Source of the DNA: Cytophagales bacterium
GTDB lineage: Bacteria > Bacteroidota > Bacteroidia > Cytophagales > UBA9547
Assembly: GCA_013297755.1 (NCBI GenBank)
Contig: JAAFIH010000002.1
Coordinates: 62,001 to 126,000 of the forward strand
DNA length: 64,000 nt
Direction of reading: 5' to 3'
Part shown: piece by piece, positions 9,721-17,644 of the stretch
Numbering within the stretch: position 1 is the stretch's first letter
How the letters are laid out: each line of letters starts with the position of its first letter
Translations under genes and position numbers: made by a program
Notes under the pieces: model-generated
Database searches by the model: none
Seen by the model: only the letters and a program-made list of their open reading frames with translations
What the model was told of the DNA's origin: nothing

Positions 9721-9770
9721 AAAACTCTTTTTTCATTATCAAAAGAAAAAGAAAAAAGAGTTTTTAAAAA
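9721..9770 (-). terminator. Probable bidirectional Rho-independent terminator
   Basis: Arms AAAACTCTTTTTTC (9721-9734) and GAAAAAAGAGTTTT (9751-9764) are perfectly complementary with a 16-nt loop. It sits just beyond the stop of the minus-strand DUF4287/DUF5655 gene and can also serve the EamA gene from the other side. Confidence 0.7.
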
Positions 9771-9774
9771 ACAA

Positions 9775-10326
9775 CTAAGCAGCTTTTTCAAAAGCCATTC
9801 TAATCCATTCTATCACTTCTTTGTCTATTTCTTTGATGTCAGATAGATTGATTTTGTGCGAACAGATTGCATCTGGTTTTTCGGCTTCTAATTTGCCTTT
9901 TGGTTCTATACCTTTTAAATTGAATCCAATTTCAAACCTTGTTTTTGAAGCTGGATTTAGTATGATAAACTGCTTTTTTCTTTTTAAACTTACATAGTTT
10001 TTTTTTGGAGCAATTTCAAATGCTCCTCCAAAACTTTCAATTTCAGCAATTATTTTATCATAAAATGCTTTTAAATGCTCCTTGCCTTTGTATTGACTCA
10101 CAATAAATTCATTAGCATTGGTAGATGAATCTGCATCTGACCCCAATACTTTTAGTCCAATTTCTGAAGCATATCCATGAGTAATGTTGTGAGTTTCTTT
10201 CAAAAATCTTACTATTTCTCCATGTTTAACTAAGTTTTCTTTTGAAATAATGGTTTTCCACTCTTCCAAGTTAAAACCTGTTTTCTCTTTTAGGTTTTCT
10301 ATCATTGACACAACAGTTTTGTCCAT
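9775..10326 (-). CDS. DUF4287 and DUF5655 domain protein
   Basis: 183 aa. Residues ~1-60 (MIENLKEKTGFNLEEWK, GEIVRFLKETHNITHGYA) fit the DUF4287 domain; residues ~85-180 (LKAFYDKIIAEIESFG, NYVSLKRKKQFIIL, the ICSHKI block and EWIRMAFEKA) fit DUF5655, a small domain seen in predicted transport/nucleic-acid associated proteins. Function unknown. No signal peptide. It follows the SRPBCC and YciI genes in the same direction (20-bp and 43-bp gaps), so the three may form an operon of small soluble or membrane-anchored proteins. Confidence 0.75.
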   Translation of the reverse strand: MDKTVVSMIENLKEKTGFNLEEWKTIISKENLVKHGEIVRFLKETHNITHGYASEIGLKVLGSDADSSTNANEFIVSQYKGKEHLKAFYDKIIAEIESFGGAFEIAPKKNYVSLKRKKQFIILNPASKTRFEIGFNLKGIEPKGKLEAEKPDAICSHKINLSDIKEIDKEVIEWIRMAFEKAA

Positions 10327-10346
10327 AATTTTACTTTTTAATGTTT

Positions 10347-10886
10347 TTAAATGTTAGTTTCAACAGCTTTTTTTAATAAATCTAATCCATTTTGGTTCAT
10401 TTTGGCCATTTCGGCCTTTGCACCAAAAAGCCACATAAAAAACGAATCAACCAAAGGAGATTGTACCTTAAAATCTTGTTTTACCTCTATGCCATCTGGT
10501 TTTTCTGAAAAATAATATTCAAAAGTAGGTTTAGCTACAAATGGTTTTTGAATATCACATTGCATACCTACAAAATTGAAAGTATCAATTTTCATAATTT
10601 CTTGGAATCCAAGATCTTTGCCACCATTTCCATCCCAATGGTATTGAGCTCCTACAGTGCCATCAACTCCTTTTATTTCATATTTTTGGGCAGGGTCTAC
10701 AGCCAAAAATGGAGACCATTTTGGGAAATTTTTTAAATACCTTACCATATCAAAAACTTGTTGTTTGTTTCCTTTTATAAGTACTGTTGATACTATTTGT
10801 ATTGATTGCAAACTACTTGCTTTGTAAAATCCAAATCCTAAGAATGATACAAATACTACTATTATTGCTGTTATTATCATTTTCAT
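10347..10886 (-). CDS. SRPBCC family (polyketide cyclase-like) protein with N-terminal anchor
   Basis: 179 aa. A hydrophobic segment at residues ~3-20 is followed by an SRPBCC/START-like domain beginning IQIVSTVLIKGNKQQVFDMV with the typical LKNFPKWSPF and GTVGAQYHWDGN pattern, and ending in a helix with FFMWLFGAKAEMAKMNQNGL. Such proteins bind hydrophobic ligands; the ligand is unknown. Central gene of the three-gene minus-strand group with YciI upstream. Confidence 0.8.
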   Translation of the reverse strand: MKMIITAIIVVFVSFLGFGFYKASSLQSIQIVSTVLIKGNKQQVFDMVRYLKNFPKWSPFLAVDPAQKYEIKGVDGTVGAQYHWDGNGGKDLGFQEIMKIDTFNFVGMQCDIQKPFVAKPTFEYYFSEKPDGIEVKQDFKVQSPLVDSFFMWLFGAKAEMAKMNQNGLDLLKKAVETNI

Positions 10887-10929
10887 ATTTATTTTTAGTT
10901 AAAATTTAATTATATAGTTTATCTTGATA

Positions 10930-11274
10930 TTACATTGGCATGATGTTTCTAACCTCTACATTACCACCCATCAATAGTATAGGGCATTGCTTGGCCATTT
11001 CTGAAGCTGCCTCTATGGATTCTGCTTTCAAAACCATATTACCAGCTACCATAAGGCCATCTGATATGTGAAATCCACCCTCGATTTGTTGGTTTGCATT
11101 AATTTTTTTGCCCTCAAAACCTAGTTGGTTAGTACTTATTAAATTGCCTTGTTGTGCAATACCACCAATAAATACACCCCATTGTATTTCCATTTCTTTA
11201 ATTTGCTCTAGAGTTGGTTGTACATTGCTTGGTTCAAACCTAAACAGCAACATATATTCTTTCATTTCTTTCAT
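10930..11274 (-). CDS. YciI-related (DGPF/YCII domain) protein
   Basis: 114 aa. A ferredoxin-like small domain: EYMLLFRFEP near the start, QWGVFIGGIAQQGNLIS in the middle, then GGFHISDGLMVAGNMVLKA and a C-terminal CPILLMGGNVEVR. This fits the YciI-like family, often seen near ECF sigma factors, though none is present here. Two nearby Met codons (residues 1 and 4) leave the exact start open. First gene of the group reading into the SRPBCC protein. Confidence 0.8.
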   Translation of the reverse strand: MKEMKEYMLLFRFEPSNVQPTLEQIKEMEIQWGVFIGGIAQQGNLISTNQLGFEGKKINANQQIEGGFHISDGLMVAGNMVLKAESIEAASEMAKQCPILLMGGNVEVRNIMPM

Positions 11275-11290
11275 TTTTTTGTTTTTTTAA

Positions 11291-11322
11291 TTGATAAATT
11301 GATAAATTGATAAAATGATAAA
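11291..11322. repeat. 8-bp tandem repeat (TTGATAAA x3 plus ATGATAAA)
   Basis: Three exact TTGATAAA units and one variant lie directly upstream of the minus-strand YciI gene, in the 362-bp divergent gap before the LytS gene. The rest of the gap holds AT-rich DNA and the promoter-like element at 11502. Confidence 0.8.
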
Positions 11323-11501
11323 TGGTAAATTTTTATTTTTTAATATTAAAATAGTATTCAATAAATCTTTTTTAGTTTATTGAATATCATATCATTATTT
11401 TATTTTTGAGACTTTTATTTTTTGGTTTAGGGTTAAACAATAATTTTATTTTTGTTTAACGATTTATTGAAATCATTAAACAATTTAGTTTTGCAAAATT
11501 A

Positions 11502-11509
11502 TATATTTG
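11502..11509 (+). promoter_or_regulatory. Candidate -7 promoter element for the LytS/LytTR pair
   Basis: TATATTTG fits TAnnTTTG; a second match, TAGTTTTG, lies at 11486-11493. Either would give a leader of more than 100 nt before the ATG at 11637. No -33 match was established. Confidence 0.3.
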
Positions 11510-11636
11510 CAATATTAGTTGTATGGCAATTCGATCGAAAAAATCCCTTGTTCAATACCATTTTCCATTAAAATAAAAAAATAATATAATTTTATTTTTT
11601 GTATTGTTATTTTTAGATGTTTTTAATATATTTAAA

Positions 11637-12647
11637 ATGTTTCAAATTTTTAGAAAACTCTCAAAAACTGATTGGCTTATTATTGGTTCATATTGGCTAG
11701 TAGCTAATATTTTTATTATTCCAGCATATCTTTTCCAACAAGGTATAATGAAATTTGTAACTATTTCAGTTTTTGAAATTATTATGAGGACTTTTATTGT
11801 AGTTATTTTGGTGTTTTATATTTTTCCAAATGGGATTTATAGAAAAAAAGTAATTTTGGCTATCATTTATGGTTCACTTCTTGTTGCTGCCTCTACTCCA
11901 TTGTTTATGATAAGTGATAGTTTTTATAGCAAATCTAACATTGATTGGAGTTCAATAAATTTTTTTAAAAATATACTTTTGCAAGCACAACAAATTGGTG
12001 TACTTGGTGCTGTGCTAGCTTTTAAGCAATACTATAATGTACAAAGTTATGCTTATAAATTAGAAAAGTTAAATGTAGAAAATCAATTAAAAGCCCTAAA
12101 TAACCAAGTCAGCCCACATTTTTTATTCAATAACTTGAATGTATTGAGTGGTTTAATATCTCAAAACCCATTATTAGCAAAAGAATATCTCAATAGACTA
12201 GCAATGATATATAGACATTTGATTACAAATACCAATAATGATATAGTTTTGCTGAAAGATGAATTGACATTTGCAGATGATTATATATATCTTTTAAAAT
12301 TTAGGTTTGAAAATGCATATATATTTGATAAGGTAGGGGATAGTACAATCTCTATCAATTCATATCTGCCCACTTGTAGTCTTCAATTTGTATTAGAAAA
12401 CATTATAAAGCACAATAAAGGGGACAATAACCAACCACTTAAAACTACCATTACTATCGATGTTACTGAAATTATTATTACAAATCAAAAAAAAATTAAA
12501 AAACCAGATTATGAAACCACTGGGTTTGGCCTCAACAATTTGAGAAATAGGTATGAATTATTGAGTAATAAACAATTAGAGATTATCGAAAATCAACATT
12601 TTTTTACCGTTAAATTACCTTTATTACAGACCACAAATTATATATAA
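11637..12647 (+). CDS. LytS-type sensor histidine kinase
   Basis: 336 aa from the ATG at 11637; the frame extends upstream to a TTG at 11604, which is less likely. Four hydrophobic segments (residues ~12-130) precede a coiled linker and the His_kinase domain, whose phospho-acceptor is H161 in NQVSPHFLFNNLNVL. The N box reads LQFVLENIIKHN and the G-box region GFGLNNLRNRYELL. No extracellular sensor domain is obvious, so sensing is probably intramembrane. Its TAA is immediately followed by the ATG of the LytTR regulator, so the two proteins are produced together. Confidence 0.9.
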   Translation: MFQIFRKLSKTDWLIIGSYWLVANIFIIPAYLFQQGIMKFVTISVFEIIMRTFIVVILVFYIFPNGIYRKKVILAIIYGSLLVAASTPLFMISDSFYSKSNIDWSSINFFKNILLQAQQIGVLGAVLAFKQYYNVQSYAYKLEKLNVENQLKALNNQVSPHFLFNNLNVLSGLISQNPLLAKEYLNRLAMIYRHLITNTNNDIVLLKDELTFADDYIYLLKFRFENAYIFDKVGDSTISINSYLPTCSLQFVLENIIKHNKGDNNQPLKTTITIDVTEIIITNQKKIKKPDYETTGFGLNNLRNRYELLSNKQLEIIENQHFFTVKLPLLQTTNYI

Positions 12648-13415
12648 ATGACAGTGTTAATTATTGAAGACGAAAAAGTTGCAGCAAAGCAACTTATGTA
12701 TTACTTATTGAATATTGATGATACCATAGAAATAGCTGGGCAATTATCAAGTGTTGCTGATTGCGTAGATTGGTTTGAAGAAAACGAACAGCCAGATGTT
12801 ATTTTTAGTGATATTGAATTACTCGATGGTAATATTTTTTCATTTTTGGACAAAAATGAAATTATCTCACCAATTATTTTTACTACTGCTTATGATCAAT
12901 ATGTGCTCAAGGCTTTTGAATCGATTGGAATAAGCTATTTACTAAAACCCTATACCGAAGAGCAACTTAAAAAAGCACTTACCAAATGTATGCTTCTGAA
13001 ATATGAAAACAAAAAAAGCTATTATAATGATATAATCTCTAATATAAAAATTGCTTTAAGAGATGCTGCTATCAACAACTATAAACAAAGATTTACGATA
13101 AAACTCCCTACTGGACTTTTTTTATTGCCCACCGAAAGTATAAGCCTTATTCAAGCAGATGGCGTTTTTCTACATGCTTATGATGTATCAGGTAAGAAAT
13201 TTCCTTTAACAGGTACTTTATTACATTTAGAAAGTCAATTAAATCCACTAGTTTTTTTTAAAATAAATAGAAGCGATATTATTAATATACATGCTATCGA
13301 AAAAATAAAAAATGAAACTTCTGATAGGCTTTCTATACAATTGAAGGGACAAAAAGAATGTTTTACAATAAGTAGTTCTAAAACACCAAGTTTTAGAAAA
13401 TGGATTGATAGTTGA
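12648..13415 (+). CDS. LytTR-family response regulator
   Basis: 255 aa. Receiver domain with acidic E7/D8, phospho-acceptor D55 (VIFSDIELLDG), T/Y switch region (FTTAYDQYVLKAF) and the conserved Lys in YLLKPYTEEQL. A LytTR DNA-binding domain occupies residues ~150-255 (RFTIKLPTGLFLLPTE, FFKINRSDIINIHAI). It is the cognate regulator of the preceding LytS kinase, with zero bases between stop and start codons. Confidence 0.93.
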   Translation: MTVLIIEDEKVAAKQLMYYLLNIDDTIEIAGQLSSVADCVDWFEENEQPDVIFSDIELLDGNIFSFLDKNEIISPIIFTTAYDQYVLKAFESIGISYLLKPYTEEQLKKALTKCMLLKYENKKSYYNDIISNIKIALRDAAINNYKQRFTIKLPTGLFLLPTESISLIQADGVFLHAYDVSGKKFPLTGTLLHLESQLNPLVFFKINRSDIINIHAIEKIKNETSDRLSIQLKGQKECFTISSSKTPSFRKWIDS

Positions 13416-13572
13416 AAATTTTATTATTATACATTGACTGAGAGATTTTGATTTTGAAGTAAATAAGGAAAAAGCCATTTATAACAACTTTCTTGGATTT
13501 AAAATTTAGTCTTTATATATGCTTATAAATAATTTTGAAAAATAAATAAATACCTATAAATTTAATAAATTC

Positions 13573-14847
13573 TTACGTTTTTTGTTTTTTCTTTTTGGCA
13601 GCTGGAAACAAAATATTATTCAAAATAAGCCTGTATCCTGGCGAGTTGGGATGCAAATTGAGGTCTGTGGGTTCTTCGTGTACGTAATGTTGATAATCTT
13701 CGGGGTCGTGGCCACCCAAAAAAGTCCAAAATCCTTTGCCAAAATTGCCATGTATGTATCTGGCTTCGTCTGTCGTTTTGGTCTCGCCCATAGTTATCAC
13801 TTCTGATTTTATTAATTTCTTTTTAAAAGCAGTAGTTTGGCCCATAAAACCCTTGATATTGTTTTCGTGATTTTGGGTAAGCATGGTAGGCACAGGATCC
13901 CATTTAGCCGAAAATTGAAATAATTGAAAAAAATCGTTTCGCTCTTCCATCAACATGGGTTGGGTGTTGGGGCGGCTATCAATGGTAGAATATTCGTAGG
14001 CCAATGGATTGGGTTCGAGCCTGAAATTTTTGAAAGCAAGTGTATTTTCAAAGTTTAATTTATTTTGAGCCCCAGCATCCATACCATCGCCATCGTAAAT
14101 ATGTTCGCAAATATCTGTATTTTCGGCTGCTATGGCTATATCATAAGTATCTGTGGCGGCACACATGGCAAACAAAAAACCGCCACCAGCTATAAATTCT
14201 CTTATTTTTTTGGCAACACCAAGTTTCAGTTGTGATACTTTATTGAATCCAAATTTTTTGGCCATAGATTCGGCCTCTTTTACTTCGTTTTGATACCAAT
14301 CTTGGTGGTGGTAAGAGGCATAAAATTTTCCATACTGACCAGTAAAATCTTCGTGATGCAAATGCAGCCAATCGAATTTTGGCAACTCGGCAGTCATGAT
14401 TTCTTCATCAAATATGACTGTATAGGGTATTTCAGAATAAGTCAAAACCATCGTTACAGCATCGTCCCAGGGTTGTTTGGTTTTGGGCGAATATACGGCT
14501 ATTTTGGGTACTTTTTCTAGTTTCATGGCATCCATGTTGGCGTCTGGAGCGGCTATTTCTTGTAAAATATCGTTTGAGGTTGCATCTGAAATAACTTCAT
14601 ATTTTATACCTCTTATGACTAATTCGTTTTCAAACGCTTGTGCATATTTGCACATAAAACTGCCTCCACGATAGTTTAAAAGCCAGTAAACCTCTATATC
14701 TTTTTGCAATATCCAGTAAGTGAGTCCATACGCCTTGAGATGGTTGGTTTGGGTCTCGTCCATGGGCAGTAGCAAATAAGTAGCCTTAGCTTGAAAAGAA
14801 ATTAAACCTATAATAATAAATTTTAAAATATTGATTTTCATACTCAA
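13573..14847 (-). CDS. Bacteroidota 'asparagine synthetase B'-annotated exported protein
   Basis: 424 aa with a signal peptide (residues ~1-22, ending in QAKAT). The sequence closely follows a protein widespread in Bacteroidota that databases label asparagine synthetase B: VYWLLNYRGGSF, KIAVYSPKTKQPWDDAVTMV, YDWLHLHHEDFTGQYGKFYA-like (here FDWLHLHHEDFTGQYGKF), GGGFLFAMCAATD, AKWDPVPTMLTQNH, then GFWTFLGGHDPEDYQH. I see no synthetase domain; the GGGFLFAMCAATD turn looks like a glutamine-amidotransferase/ThuA-type elbow with Cys. The historical name is probably misleading and the true function unknown. Codon use is somewhat richer in G+C than its neighbours, fitting a strongly conserved gene. 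Confidence 0.75.
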   Translation of the reverse strand: MSMKINILKFIIIGLISFQAKATYLLLPMDETQTNHLKAYGLTYWILQKDIEVYWLLNYRGGSFMCKYAQAFENELVIRGIKYEVISDATSNDILQEIAAPDANMDAMKLEKVPKIAVYSPKTKQPWDDAVTMVLTYSEIPYTVIFDEEIMTAELPKFDWLHLHHEDFTGQYGKFYASYHHQDWYQNEVKEAESMAKKFGFNKVSQLKLGVAKKIREFIAGGGFLFAMCAATDTYDIAIAAENTDICEHIYDGDGMDAGAQNKLNFENTLAFKNFRLEPNPLAYEYSTIDSRPNTQPMLMEERNDFFQLFQFSAKWDPVPTMLTQNHENNIKGFMGQTTAFKKKLIKSEVITMGETKTTDEARYIHGNFGKGFWTFLGGHDPEDYQHYVHEEPTDLNLHPNSPGYRLILNNILFPAAKKKKQKT

Positions 14848-14868
14848 ATAGTGTAGTTATTTATAATA

Positions 14869-15384
14869 TTATGAACCTAAAATATACGTATCCACTGCTG
14901 ATAATAAATCTTTGGAGTAGTAAGAATCAGAAGTTTCGTTATAGTCATTTTCAACTAAGATTCCTTTAATTCCTACTTTTTGGGCTGGTATCAAATCTCT
15001 AAATCTGTCGCCTATCATCCAAGATTGAGATACATCAATATTGTATTTTGCAATCGCTTTTTCAAACAAAAGTGAGCCTGGCTTGGTGCTGAGCGATGCA
15101 GTAAGTGTGCGATGGTAAGGGCTAAAATAAAATTCTTTTATAAAATTTCCAGTTTGATTTTGAATTTCGGAATGCACATTTGCTACATCTTTTTCGGTAA
15201 AAATTCCTTTATCTATGCCCGATTGATTGGTAATCACAACCAATAAAAACCCATTGTTATGAAGTTTTTGTAAGGCTTCGGCCACTCCTTTTTTTACTTT
15301 CAAATCTTCTACTTTGTACACATAATCTACTCTATCAGCATTTAAAACCCCATCTCTATCCAAAAAAACACACTTTTGAGCCAT
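14869..15384 (-). CDS. GmhB-like HAD phosphatase (heptose/histidinol-phosphate type)
   Basis: 171 aa HAD hydrolase. Motif I is FLDRDGVLN with D9 and D11, motif II ITNQSGI, motif III includes KPGS, and motif IV is MIGDRFRDLIPAQKVG. Layout matches D-glycero-D-manno-heptose 1,7-bisphosphate 7-phosphatase (LPS inner-core precursor pathway). The zinc-binding CPH...CxC loop of classical GmhB is replaced here by SPYH and SLST, so no zinc site is present. Substrate is therefore less certain. It lies 21 bp upstream of the 'asparagine synthetase B' gene, same strand. Confidence 0.75.
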   Translation of the reverse strand: MAQKCVFLDRDGVLNADRVDYVYKVEDLKVKKGVAEALQKLHNNGFLLVVITNQSGIDKGIFTEKDVANVHSEIQNQTGNFIKEFYFSPYHRTLTASLSTKPGSLLFEKAIAKYNIDVSQSWMIGDRFRDLIPAQKVGIKGILVENDYNETSDSYYSKDLLSAVDTYILGS

Positions 15385-15469
15385 ATTTATTATTTTATGG
15401 TAAATTTACTATATTTTAACATATTGTTTACTACTTTTGAACAACATTTTTATTAATTTAATTTAGGTT

Positions 15470-16759
15470 ATGATTGCCATAATTGGTGGAGGTATTTCTG
15501 GACTATCAGTTGCTTATTTTTTACAAAAAAATAATATTGATTTTGTTTTGTTTGAAAAAGAATCTAAAACAGGGGGGTATATCCAAACCGAAATAATTGG
15601 TAATTATATCCTTGAAAATGGGCCTAATTCCATTTTGAGTAATGAATTGACTACTCAATTGATTACTGAATTAGGATTGGATAATCAAATTTTGTCGCCT
15701 AAAAATGTGGCCAAAGATAGATTTGTGTTTAAAAATGGTAAGTATAAAAAATTGCCAAGCCATCCATTAAAAATTTTTATTAGTATTTTTTTTAGTTTTA
15801 ATTCAAAAATTAAAATCCTAAAAGATTTAATTTCAAATAAAGAAAAAGTAGATATTAATATTTCAGTAAAAGATTTTTTTATTACTTATTTTGGTTCAGA
15901 AATTACCAATTATGCTGTAGATCCATTTATGAGTGGTGTCTATGCAGGTGATATTTCGCAAATGAAAATCAACGAAATCATGCCTGATATTGTAAAATAT
16001 AAGTCAAATAATGGTTCAATTATAAGGCAACTAATCAAAAATGCTGGTAAAAGAAAAAAAACTCATTCTTTTAAACTTGGTATGGTTTCGCTTACAAATG
16101 CATTGCATGCAAAAGTAAAAAGTAAGATTATTAATGATGAAATATTATCTATTAATCCTATTCATAGTAATAATATAGAGGTATTAACAAAAAATAATAC
16201 TTTTCATTTCACTTCTTTAGTTGTTTGTGTTCCAGCATTTCAAGTAGCTAAAATTCGTGGTTTTGAGTTATTTAAGGGTATACATTATGCTCCAATGGCT
16301 GTGGTACATACAGTTTTCAAAAAATCAGATATTGGCTTGCCTTTCAATGGTTTTGGTGGATTGCATCCCACGATTGAAAAATGTTTTTCTTTGGGTAGCA
16401 TTTGGTCGAGTTCAATTTTTGATGATAGATGCCCACCAGATGAGGTGCTTTTTACAACTTTTGTTGGAGGGATGCACCATATTAATGTGCTTTCTTTAGG
16501 TGAAAATGATATAAAATATAGAGTAACACTAGAATTGGTTGATAAATTTAAGATTTCTAATGCAAAGCCTGTTTTTCAACACATATATATGTGGCCAAAA
16601 GCAATTCCTCAGTATGATAAAAATTATGTTGCATTAAAGCCAAAAATTTTGGAATTAGAAAATCAAAACATCTATATTTGTAGCAATTGGCATCAAGGCA
16701 TTTCGCTAACCTCTTGTATCGAAAAAGCACAAAACATAGCAAATAAATTATCACATTGA
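15470..16759 (+). CDS. hemG: Protoporphyrinogen oxidase (HemG/HemY-type, FAD)
   Basis: 429 aa. N-terminal Rossmann FAD site GGGISGLSVAYFL with the acidic end FVLFEKE, then TGGYIQTE and LENGPNSIL, typical of oxygen-dependent protoporphyrinogen IX oxidase (also called HemY or PgoX). The central substrate domain has DPFMSGVYAGD; the C-terminal FAD-binding part has IYICSNWHQGISLTSCIEKA. It oxidises protoporphyrinogen (or coproporphyrinogen) in haem synthesis. Its stop TGA overlaps the TTG start of the next gene. Confidence 0.92.
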   Translation: MIAIIGGGISGLSVAYFLQKNNIDFVLFEKESKTGGYIQTEIIGNYILENGPNSILSNELTTQLITELGLDNQILSPKNVAKDRFVFKNGKYKKLPSHPLKIFISIFFSFNSKIKILKDLISNKEKVDINISVKDFFITYFGSEITNYAVDPFMSGVYAGDISQMKINEIMPDIVKYKSNNGSIIRQLIKNAGKRKKTHSFKLGMVSLTNALHAKVKSKIINDEILSINPIHSNNIEVLTKNNTFHFTSLVVCVPAFQVAKIRGFELFKGIHYAPMAVVHTVFKKSDIGLPFNGFGGLHPTIEKCFSLGSIWSSSIFDDRCPPDEVLFTTFVGGMHHINVLSLGENDIKYRVTLELVDKFKISNAKPVFQHIYMWPKAIPQYDKNYVALKPKILELENQNIYICSNWHQGISLTSCIEKAQNIANKLSH

Positions 16760-17505
16760 GCAAAAATATAGTAATAATTCCTACTTTTAATGAAAAAGAA
16801 AATATAGAATCAATGATAAGGGCTGTATGCAAATTGCCCGAATCTTTTGATATTCTTATTGTAGACGATGGCTCACCTGATGGAACTGCCGAAATAGTAA
16901 AAAATTTACAACTTGAATTTCCCAAAAATCTATTTTTAGAAGAACGTAAAGGAAAATTAGGTTTGGGTACAGCTTATATTCATGGCTTCAAGTTTGCATT
17001 AAAAAACGACTATTCTTACATTTTTGAAATGGATTGTGATTTTTCGCACGATCCCAGTGATTTAGTAAGATTACTAGATGTTTGTCAAAATCAAAATTAT
17101 GATCTAGCCATTGGTTCTAGGTATGTAGGCGGCTTAGTAAATGTTGTAAATTGGCCCATGAATAGACTTTTGTTGTCTTACTTTGCAAGTCATTATGTAG
17201 AATTTATTACAGGAATGCCCATCAAAGATGCCACTGCTGGGTTTAAATGCTACAAAAAAGAAGTGTTAGAGACTTTAAAACTTAATAATATCAGATTTGT
17301 AGGTTATGGTTTTCAGATAGAAATGAAGTTTAATGCCTGGAAATATGGCTTTAAAATCAAAGAAATTCCTATCATTTTTAGAGACAGAACAGAGGGCGAA
17401 TCCAAAATGAGTAAAGGTATCATTGCAGAAGCCATTTGGGGAATAATAAAACTCAAAATATACAGTTTTTTTGAGGCTTATAGAAGAGAAAAACATAGTT
17501 TATAA
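16756..17505 (+). CDS. GT2 polyprenol-phosphate mannosyl/glycosyltransferase (DPM1-like)
   Basis: 249 aa. Single GT-A domain: VIIPTFNEKENI, VDDGSPDGTAEIV, acceptor/metal region EMDCDFSHDPSDL, GSRYVGG, GMPIKDATAGFKCYK, then FRDRTEGESKMSKG. It most closely resembles dolichol/polyprenol monophosphomannose synthases. No C-terminal membrane helices, so it is a soluble or peripheral enzyme. The start is TTG at 16756, overlapping the hemG stop in TTGA; the first in-frame ATG lies inside the nucleotide-binding region, which forces the TTG. Product lipid is inferred. Confidence 0.88.
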   Translation: MSKNIVIIPTFNEKENIESMIRAVCKLPESFDILIVDDGSPDGTAEIVKNLQLEFPKNLFLEERKGKLGLGTAYIHGFKFALKNDYSYIFEMDCDFSHDPSDLVRLLDVCQNQNYDLAIGSRYVGGLVNVVNWPMNRLLLSYFASHYVEFITGMPIKDATAGFKCYKKEVLETLKLNNIRFVGYGFQIEMKFNAWKYGFKIKEIPIIFRDRTEGESKMSKGIIAEAIWGIIKLKIYSFFEAYRREKHSL

Positions 17506-17553
17506 TTTTTTTTTATGTATTAATTTTTGAAATTTTATTTTATTTTATTACTA

Positions 17554-17600
17554 TTTAATTTTAATTTTAATTTTAATTTTAATTTTAATTTTAATTTTAA
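17554..17600. repeat. 6-bp tandem repeat (TTTTAA, seven full units)
   Basis: A partial TTTAA unit is followed by seven exact TTTTAA units, ending 7 bp before the TAAATTTG promoter element of the T9SS cargo gene. A change in copy number would alter the sequence where a -33 box would lie. Confidence 0.9.
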
Positions 17601-17607
17601 TTTTTGA

Positions 17608-17615
17608 TAAATTTG
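17608..17615 (+). promoter_or_regulatory. Candidate -7 promoter element for the T9SS type A protein
   Basis: TAAATTTG fits TAnnTTTG and lies 29 bp before the ATG at 17645. The -33 region is occupied by the TTTTAA array, and no TTTG box is seen at standard spacing. Confidence 0.5.
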
Positions 17616-17644
17616 CAAATAAATTAACCTTAAATCATTCAAAA

